A stretch of DNA of 19,168 nt from DATKMG01 sp035541995. Lineage in GTDB: Bacteria; Acidobacteriota; Terriglobia; Versatilivoradales; Versatilivoraceae. The stretch covers positions 1 through 19,168 of the forward strand of contig DATKMG010000210.1 of assembly GCA_035541995.1 (NCBI GenBank), read 5' to 3'. Position 1 is the first letter of the stretch. Every line of letters starts with the position of its first letter. Positions 1-7,500 of this stretch are shown one piece after another. A program made the position numbers and the translations under genes. A model generated the notes under the pieces. That model worked only from the letters and a program-made list of their open reading frames with translations. It was not told the DNA's origin and ran no database searches.

Positions 1-966
1 GGGGATGATTTGCGACTGCGCTGCGAGAGTTATCTGGCATTGACCTCCAACACGGTGCAGTTTGGGGCGCGGCTGGATTTGCACGCGGCCGAGAGCGGGT
101 TCACGGTGGACGGGTACCTGGGGTTTGATGCGTTGTTTCACCTGGCGCCGTTCGCCTTCGAGGTGGACATTGGGGCGGGGGTGGCGCTGCGCTACCACGG
201 GCACCTGCTGATGGGGATCTTTCTGGAGGGGACGCTATCGGGGCCGACGCCCTGGCAGGTGCGGGGCAAGGCGACCTTCAAGGTCTTGTTCTTCAAGGTT
301 TCGGTCAGTATCGATCATCGGTTTGGGGCGGATGAGCCGCCGGCGTTACCGGAGGCGGTGGACGTGCTGGGGCTGCTGGTGGCGGCGCTGGGAGATGCGC
401 GCAACTGGAGCGGGGAGTTGGGGGGCGGGGAGCACGGGCTGGTGACGTTTCGGGACGGGGGGGACGGGTCGACGCTGCGGGTGCATCCACGGGCGGAGTT
501 GCGGGTACGGCAGCGGGTGGTGCCGCTGAACCTGGCGATCGACCGGTATGGCAATGCGCCGCTGGCGGGGGACCGGCAATTCACGTTGGCGGCGGTGGGG
601 ACGGGCGGAGGGGAGACCGGGTTGGAGGCGACGGTGCTGGAGGAGGCGTTTGCGCTGGGGCAGTACCTGGCGCTGAGCGACGACCAGAAGCTGTCGCGGC
701 CCTCGTTTGAGGCGCAGCAGGCGGGGTTGGGATTGGGGACGGACCAGGTGGGGTATGCCTATGATGCAGCCACCGACGGGGCGCTGGAGTATGAGACGCT
801 GCAGCTGGTGCCGGGCCAGGCATCCCTCGAGGAGGCTCCCTCGGCCCAGAGGTATGTGATGACGGCCGTGGTGCTGGAGGGGGTGGTGGGGACCGGGGCG
901 GCCGGACAGGCCCTGCTGCGCCGCTCCGGCAATGCCCGCTATCGTACCCTCCAACAGGTGGCGTAA
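1..966 (+). CDS. C-terminal part of a large beta-rich protein, DUF6603-like (5' end outside window)
   Basis: The reading frame is open from base 1 to a TAA at 964-966, giving about 321 residues, so the N-terminus lies upstream of the window. The first 100 or so residues alternate hydrophobic and polar positions and are rich in Gly, as in amphipathic beta strands, with the stretch SGPTPWQVRGKATFKVLFFK (residues about 80-99). I associate that pattern from memory with DUF6603-type large proteins; this is not verified. The remainder is Gly/Glu/Leu-rich with no catalytic motif. Codon use is strikingly G-rich (GGG, GTG, CTG, GCG) until about base 830 and differs from the genes downstream. It is followed after 26 bases by the next gene and is probably in the same transcript. 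Function is unknown; a structural or surface role is only a guess. Confidence 0.75.
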   Translation, partial: GDDLRLRCESYLALTSNTVQFGARLDLHAAESGFTVDGYLGFDALFHLAPFAFEVDIGAGVALRYHGHLLMGIFLEGTLSGPTPWQVRGKATFKVLFFKVSVSIDHRFGADEPPALPEAVDVLGLLVAALGDARNWSGELGGGEHGLVTFRDGGDGSTLRVHPRAELRVRQRVVPLNLAIDRYGNAPLAGDRQFTLAAVGTGGGETGLEATVLEEAFALGQYLALSDDQKLSRPSFEAQQAGLGLGTDQVGYAYDAATDGALEYETLQLVPGQASLEEAPSAQRYVMTAVVLEGVVGTGAAGQALLRRSGNARYRTLQQVA

Positions 967-992
967 CGGAGATTTTCAAAGGAGCGAGGAAT

Positions 993-3683
993 ATGCCAGA
1001 CAATTCGACAGACACGACCATAGCACGCCTATTTTCATGGTTGCGTCAGGGTTTGCATGCCGGGATCACAACGGCCGGTATGGCGACCGTCCAGGGTGGT
1101 CATTTGGCCGTGCCGATCAAATTGCGAGTGAACAACAGAATTGACGTCGATGTTCCTGTGCAGCTGTACGGACCCGGGGACGTAACCGGCATCGATCCAC
1201 GCGAAGTGATTCGCACAGATCCGCATCATCTGGCCACGGACTTTGAGCCGAACTACTTTCCATTGATCGAGTGTGACTTGCCTGATTTCCCCTGGTTACT
1301 TTCGCCTGTTGTCCCCGACGCTGCCGGACACCTGCAACCGTGGATCTGCCTGGTGGCAGTGCCGAAAGCCAATGCAACGATCACGGTGACTCCGACCCAG
1401 CCCTTGCCGGTTCTGGAATGCCCGCGACAAGAGCTTCCGGACCTGGCGGAAGCATGGGCCTGGGCTCACGCGCAAATTGTCGAAGGTAGCACTCGAATCA
1501 TGGATCCCTCGCTCGATGAAAAGACACGGCAGAAGGCGCTGAGCGACCTGCTGAAGCAAAGTCCGGAAAAGACCGTCTCCAGGTTAGTCTCTCCCCGTCG
1601 CCTCGACCCGAAGACTGGATACTACGCCTGCCTGGTTCCAACTTTTGACGTAGGGCGGAAGTCCGGACTAGGGGAACCCGTGACACCGGACGATGAAAAG
1701 GCTTTGAATCCCGCCTGGTCGCAGAGCACTGGCGCTGATGGTGGCAGTCCCATCCGGCTTCCCGTCTATTATTATTGGGAATTCAGTACGGGGGTTGAAG
1801 GGGATTTCGAAGCACTGGCTCGTCGGCTTGTACCCCGTATCCTGCCGTCCAGTGTGGGGCTTAATCCGATGAGTATCACGAATCCGGGATGGGGGATGCC
1901 GGAACTTCCTGCCGATGGTCCCGGACCAGTCCTTGGACTTGAAGGCCCACTTCGCACTCCCCAAACTGAATCAACCCCTTGGCCCGACGACTCCCGCGTG
2001 CCGTTTCAGACTGCCCTAAAGAACATTCTCAATACACCGGCCGAACTAACCCCGCCGGGAGACGAACCTGCCATTGTGGGACCGCCGCTGTACGGGCAGT
2101 GGCATGCCAAACAGCGGGCAATCCCCGATGACGACAATCCTCCGAATTGGTTCCGGGAACTGAATATGGACCCCCGGCATAGGGTAGCGGCCGGGCTTGG
2201 CGCTACAGTGGTCCGCTTTGAACAGGAGCAGTTGATGGCCTCAGCCTGGGAGCAACTAGCTCAACATGAACAGGATGATCAGCGGCTTAGGCGTGCTCAA
2301 TTGTCCGAGGCGGTGGGTCAGGTGTTGAGTGACAAGCATTTCCTGTCTCTCCCGATCAAGGAATTCCTGCAAGTCACCGCACCGGTTCAACCGAATATGG
2401 CGGAGAAAAACGAGACGAAATTGTCTACGGGTCATCCCATCACCTCTGCCGCTTACCGCCGCATGACCCGTCAGCGAGGCCCAATCGCACGCCGATTGGA
2501 GGTGGCGACTCAAAGAAAAAGGACGGTTGAGGAAAGAACAGACACCAGTTCCCGCCGCCTTCAGAAAGGGCTGAGTGAACTGACAGCACTGGCACAACCC
2601 CAGGAAAGAACAGAAATGAAGCCCACACTGCGCTTAGCGGGGGTCTCCGCCACGATCGCGATGCCGGAGCCTGAAGCAAAAAGAGAAGCGACGATTGCTA
2701 AAGCCCACAACACGAAGATGAGCTTACTTAAGATGCTCAATCCCAGCCTGACCGTTTTAGCTGCAGTTCAGGAAGAGAACCCCGGTGCACAGAGCACCGA
2801 CCTGATCAGTTTTGCTCCTCAGTTTGATCCCCCCATGTATGAGCCTTTGCGAGACTATTTTCAGGACTCTTTGCTCCCGGGGTTGGAACAAGTTCCGCCC
2901 AATACCATTACTTTGCTGGAGACCAATCCTCGCTTTATCGAAGCCTACATGGTGGGCCTAAATCATGAGATGGCCCGCGAACTCCTGTGGCGTGGCTTCC
3001 CGACGGATCAGAGAGGAACCTACTTCCAACAATTCTGGGATATTCGCGGGCGTGTTCCGGTACCCACACCGGACGAAAGAGAAGGACTCAAGGATATCCC
3101 GCCGGTGACAGCCTGGCCTGACGCCGCACATCTGGGTGAAAACGCCGGGATGGGAAGCTCCGAGGGCCAAATGGTTTTGCTGCTTCGAGGGGATTTGTTG
3201 CGTCGTTACCCACGGGCCATTATCTACGCGGCACAGGCCGTCTGGTCTGCCGACGGGACACGCCGGGAACTCGGTACTGAGGAACGCTATCCTCTCTTCC
3301 GGGCAACGCGTTCGCCCGATGTCACCATGCTTGGGTTTCCCTTGACGGAACAAGAAGTCCGTGGCGCCGACGACGTGAATGGGGGGGACCCCGGATGGTT
3401 CTTTGTGTTACAGCAGCAACCGACTGAGCCGCGGTTCGGCCTGGATGTGGCCACGACTTACGGTGGCGTGCCCAACCACTGGAGCGATCTCTCCTGGGGG
3501 AATTTGGCTGCCGATGAAAAGTCTCTTCAACAGTTGATCTATGTTGCCATCGGTGGAGCGCTTCAGGGAGCAGTTCTTGACAATGTTCCTTGGGGAAAAA
3601 ACTCAGCCCACATGGCCTTTATTACTCGACAACGTCCTTTCCGCATGGCAATCCATGCCAGGACGTGGTTAAACGGGACGTAA
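993..3683 (+). CDS. 896-residue conserved protein of unknown function, cluster component
   Basis: The ATG at 993 is preceded by a strong purine-rich ribosome site (AAAGGAGCGAGGA, 979-991), which decides the start. The protein has no signal peptide, membrane segment or recognised catalytic motif. Three stretches look like family signatures that I recall from uncharacterised large bacterial proteins: LPDLAEAWAWAHAQ near residue 150; a region at about 362-420 with YGQWHA, then RELNMDPRHRVAAGLGATVV and a QE..MASAWEQ helix; and NHEMARELLWRGFPTDQRGT with YFQQFWD near residues 656-683. A helical, charged stretch lies at about 420-580. The stop is 11 bases before the next ATG. It is probably a subunit of the assembly encoded by this operon; its biochemical role is unknown. 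I am confident it is a real gene, not of what it does. Confidence 0.93.
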   Translation: MPDNSTDTTIARLFSWLRQGLHAGITTAGMATVQGGHLAVPIKLRVNNRIDVDVPVQLYGPGDVTGIDPREVIRTDPHHLATDFEPNYFPLIECDLPDFPWLLSPVVPDAAGHLQPWICLVAVPKANATITVTPTQPLPVLECPRQELPDLAEAWAWAHAQIVEGSTRIMDPSLDEKTRQKALSDLLKQSPEKTVSRLVSPRRLDPKTGYYACLVPTFDVGRKSGLGEPVTPDDEKALNPAWSQSTGADGGSPIRLPVYYYWEFSTGVEGDFEALARRLVPRILPSSVGLNPMSITNPGWGMPELPADGPGPVLGLEGPLRTPQTESTPWPDDSRVPFQTALKNILNTPAELTPPGDEPAIVGPPLYGQWHAKQRAIPDDDNPPNWFRELNMDPRHRVAAGLGATVVRFEQEQLMASAWEQLAQHEQDDQRLRRAQLSEAVGQVLSDKHFLSLPIKEFLQVTAPVQPNMAEKNETKLSTGHPITSAAYRRMTRQRGPIARRLEVATQRKRTVEERTDTSSRRLQKGLSELTALAQPQERTEMKPTLRLAGVSATIAMPEPEAKREATIAKAHNTKMSLLKMLNPSLTVLAAVQEENPGAQSTDLISFAPQFDPPMYEPLRDYFQDSLLPGLEQVPPNTITLLETNPRFIEAYMVGLNHEMARELLWRGFPTDQRGTYFQQFWDIRGRVPVPTPDEREGLKDIPPVTAWPDAAHLGENAGMGSSEGQMVLLLRGDLLRRYPRAIIYAAQAVWSADGTRRELGTEERYPLFRATRSPDVTMLGFPLTEQEVRGADDVNGGDPGWFFVLQQQPTEPRFGLDVATTYGGVPNHWSDLSWGNLAADEKSLQQLIYVAIGGALQGAVLDNVPWGKNSAHMAFITRQRPFRMAIHARTWLNGT

Positions 3684-3694
3684 CAGGAGAAGAA

Positions 3695-4543
3695 ATGCCA
3701 TACCTGCAAAATGAAAAGGCGCGATCTCAAGCCGATGTTCAGAAAGCCGAAGACAATGTAACGAGTCTCACGGCTCAGGCGGAAGCCCAGCAACAGGCAA
3801 TTGCAGACGCACAGTCGCAGGAGAATGCGGCGCAAGGCCAGTTGACCGATGCTCAGTCGCAGTTACCACCTCTTCAGGCCGCAGCTGCGGCTGCAGACCA
3901 GAACGTGGCAACCCTGAATAGCCAGGTTAACGCCATGTCGGCAGACGAACCCGATCCGTTCATTATTGGACCACTTAACAAGCCAATTCCCAATCCTGGA
4001 TGGAAGAATTGGAAGAAAAGCTTCGATCAACTAACCGAACAGCGCAATCAGGCTCAATCCGCTGCAACACTGGCTCATAGTCGCCTGAACGCTGTCAATC
4101 AGGCCGTTTCTCAAGCTGCTGCTGACCTCCAGGCGGCACAAGCCCGGGCTGCACAGGCCACTGCGATCCTTGCACAGCTCAATCAAGCCCTTTCAGCCGG
4201 GCGCGATCAGTTGGCGGCTGCTCAGCAGCGGCTGAATGATCTCATTCAATGGAGTGATGAGATCGATCGGGACCCTATGGACAGGTCCGCTTTGGAACAG
4301 ACAGCGGCCGAACTCTCTTCACGCGTGATGGAGCTGGAAGACAACTACGCTGCAGCAGTCGATGCGTCTGCCGCTGCAGATGCTGCCCTGGCGTCACTGA
4401 TGACTCGTCGTGATCAACTCCTGGCCGAGTTGACCGACATTAATAACCAATTGCCCGCGGCCAACGCTGCAGTGCAGGCTGCCGATTCATCCGTCTCGCA
4501 AATGTCTCAACAAATCAGCGATCAAATTAGTGGAGGACCATAA
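3695..4543 (+). CDS. 282-residue Ala/Gln-rich coiled-coil protein, cluster component
   Basis: The frame is open further upstream to 3590, but that part overlaps the end of the preceding gene. The ATG at 3695 has a ribosome site (CAGGAGAAGAA) just upstream and is the likely start. The protein is almost entirely Ala, Gln, Asp and Leu with heptad spacing: a first helix at about residues 5-85, a Pro/Asp-containing break at about 87-108 (DEPDPFIIGPL, then NPGWKNWKKS), then long helices to the end. This reads as an antiparallel coiled-coil hairpin or rod. Residues 113-132 (LTEQRNQ...LAHSRLN) match residues 922-941 of the next protein (LQGQRQT...MAHSKFN), with 9 of 20 identical, so the two share a module. 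No signal peptide is seen. It could be a spacer, scaffold or oligomerisation subunit. Low complexity makes distant homology unreliable. Confidence 0.9.
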   Translation: MPYLQNEKARSQADVQKAEDNVTSLTAQAEAQQQAIADAQSQENAAQGQLTDAQSQLPPLQAAAAAADQNVATLNSQVNAMSADEPDPFIIGPLNKPIPNPGWKNWKKSFDQLTEQRNQAQSAATLAHSRLNAVNQAVSQAAADLQAAQARAAQATAILAQLNQALSAGRDQLAAAQQRLNDLIQWSDEIDRDPMDRSALEQTAAELSSRVMELEDNYAAAVDASAAADAALASLMTRRDQLLAELTDINNQLPAANAAVQAADSSVSQMSQQISDQISGGP

Positions 4544-4544
4544 A

Positions 4545-7500
4545 GTGAGGGTTATTGATACTGACTTTGGCGACGATGTGAATCCTCAGGATATTGCAGC
4601 CTGGGAAAGAGATTTGAGACGGCTTCAGGGATTGTACGACGATGCGTTGGATCGGGCTGGGGATGCCCATCGCCTGCAAGCCGGGCTTCTTCAAAAACAA
4701 AGTCAATGCCAGGCAGAACTCAACCAGGTCAATAGTCAGATCCCTGGCGCCCAGACAGCGGCGGACAGTGCCAGAAGCCAGGTTGCTGATCTCGCGAGCC
4801 GTTTGGAGGAGTTCCGCACGGCACGAGATGCGGCAACCGCGGGTCTTCTAGGGATGATGCAGACTCTCCATCCTCTGCTGCTCTTTCCGATCCGCCTGGA
4901 GACACGGTTCGTGTCCCCCCCCAACGACGGGAGCGGGGTCAATCTCTTGCTGCGCATCTTCCCTGATGACATCCACAATGATACTCACGAGCCAGGCCTC
5001 ACCGAGGAGGAAGAGCGTTGGGGGAGGCAGTTCTGGACCAACACGACTGCAGCGGCGGACGATATAGAAAAGAAGAAACTGGCGTGGCGGCAGCTAGCCG
5101 ACCGGTTCGGGATTCAGCGTGCTGCATGGATTGCACGAGTACTCGATCCGGCCAACCCGGGTACAGTGACGCGTCGCGATGGGTCCTGGACACGTGCCCC
5201 GCAGACCGAGGTCCTAGCGGACCGCTGGGTTGCTGTGGGGTATCGTAGCGGTCGACCGGTCTTCACGGCTTGGGGGAATCCCATTCCAGATCTTCTAGCA
5301 ACAGGCTTGTCGCCGCTGGCTGACTCGGCTACGGTGGGAGATGGCCTTCCGCCTGTAGACGATGGCATGCGTTGGATGATTGATTTCGAGGCCGCTGTTG
5401 CGGTTGGCATGGGTCTGCGAATTTCGCTGACCAATGACCAAGCCCAGGGAGGTTTCGAAAGGCTTCTCGTAGTGGGAATCAAGTCCACCCTGAACGCTGG
5501 AGATTCTGCCTCACGCCTGGCTGGCCTGCTGGATGCCCAACATTACACCCATGAACTCGCTCTTGTAGAGCAAGACACTCCGACCAACAACACAACCGAA
5601 TCCTCTTCGGGGTATTCCTCCAGTGACCTCGAGGGTGACCGCAATTTTGAGGTCGAGCGCGGCGATCCCCTGGTCCAGGCTGGTGACAGATCTGATGGCG
5701 AAGCTGTGGCATCGGCATTGGGGATTGATCTTTCCGTCTTTGCTCATTTGCGAGGCTCAAACCAGGAGGAGCAACGCGCGTCGCAAGCGATGAGCGCAGC
5801 ACTGTGGCCGGTTTTGGATACTCCGTTTCTGAGCCAGCTCTCCGCGCAGGTGAGCGCCGAGTTTATTCGAGACCATTGGAACGATTCCGTCCGGGCTCGC
5901 GGCCCCTTACCCTCGTTTCGAGTGGGGAACCAACCATATGGCTTGCTTCCCGCCACCTCCCTCAATCGTTGGAAGTCGCTGCAGGAGACCGGAGATGATT
6001 CTGCACTCGCGAAGGGGCTGAGTGCACTGAGACAGACATGGCGCCTCTATGCGAGAAGCGCGCCTTGTGTTGGATTGGGTAACGACATCCAGACCTTGTT
6101 GCGTCAGGAGGCCAACTCCTGCAGCTATCTGATGACCCGCCTGGCCAATGGTTCATTGAGCGCAGAGGATCCGTTGCTGATCAAGCGTTCATCGATTGCC
6201 TGGGATGATCCCGCGGTCAATCTGCCCCCCAGTCCCAACTATTTGAGCCTGTTGCGCCAGAGCAGCTTTGAAACCATCCGTGATGAGAGCTATCCCGATT
6301 GGGATGTGAAGAATGCTCCAAAGCCTCATCCATTGCTTTACCTGATACTCCGGCAGGCCGCATTAAAACTAATGAATCCGCCGGCACCGGAACTGGAGGC
6401 GTTCCTCCAGAGTCTTGCGCAGCTCGAAACTCAAACTGTGGCGGCGTTGCAGCTCCTGATGGCTGAGACGATGGACGCATCCACATATCGGTGGGATGCA
6501 TGGGTTACGTCCCTGGCCACGAAACGGATGAAAATGTTGCGAGGGAATACTCCATCCGGTCTTCGTTTCGGCGGTTATGGTTGGCTGGAAAATGTGCGTC
6601 CGGGTCCCGGCCTTCGCCAACTCCCGGTACCACCAGGAGACACGGGTGGACCTTTGTATGCTTCGGATGGGAATAAGGGCTTTGTACAAGCTCCCTCCCT
6701 GGCCCAAGCCGCCGCGGCAGCGGTACTACGTAGCGGCTATCTATCGCACAAGCAAGACGCACAAGGGGATCCGCTTGCGGTGGATCTCTCTTCTGACCGG
6801 GTTCAGCGTTCCCAATGGCTCCTTGATGGGGTGCGTCAGGGACAATCCTTAGGGGCCTTGCTTGGGTACCGATTTGAACGAGGGCTTCATGACAAGGGCT
6901 TGGACGTTTACGTCTATCCTTTCCGTGCTCTGGCAGGGCTAAAGAGTCAAGACGAACTCGCTAAGGCTTATGATGACCTCAAGAAGGCGGAGGACCTGGC
7001 GAAGGTGGTGGGTGACCTGTATGCTCAGAGCAATGAGGCCGCGGCGCGCGCCAATGAGGACCGGCTCTTACTCCAGCAGCTGGAAAATCAGCGGCAACAG
7101 TACCAGGGCGAACTCGATGCTATCAATCAACTGGAGCAATTAGCAGCCGCTGCAGACAGCTCAGTGGCGCAATTGGATAGTAGCATTGCCAGTCTGAGGG
7201 CTGCCAAGCCTCAAAGCCGTGTCAGCCAGCAGCCGGGGAGGCCCAACTTTAATGTGGATATCCTCGATGAGCGGGACCTTGATGGATGGACCGACCAGCT
7301 CGTTCAACTCCAGGGCCAACGCCAAACCGCAGCCGGCGAAGCGGCGATGGCGCACAGCAAGTTCAATGAGCGAGTCGGTGTGCGTGATTTTGATCAGACA
7401 AAAATCAATATCCTCAACAATCCCAATAATCCGGTCGGCATCCTGGCCATTCAGGCTGAGATTGCACAAGAGGACGCGACGGCCAGCGCCCTGGACCAGG

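Noticed and set aside
346..954. Long minus-strand reading frames opposite the first gene (up to about 200 codons)
   Set aside because: They are rich in Pro, Arg, His and Ser, as expected from the antisense of G-rich codons; the plus frame has natural protein composition.
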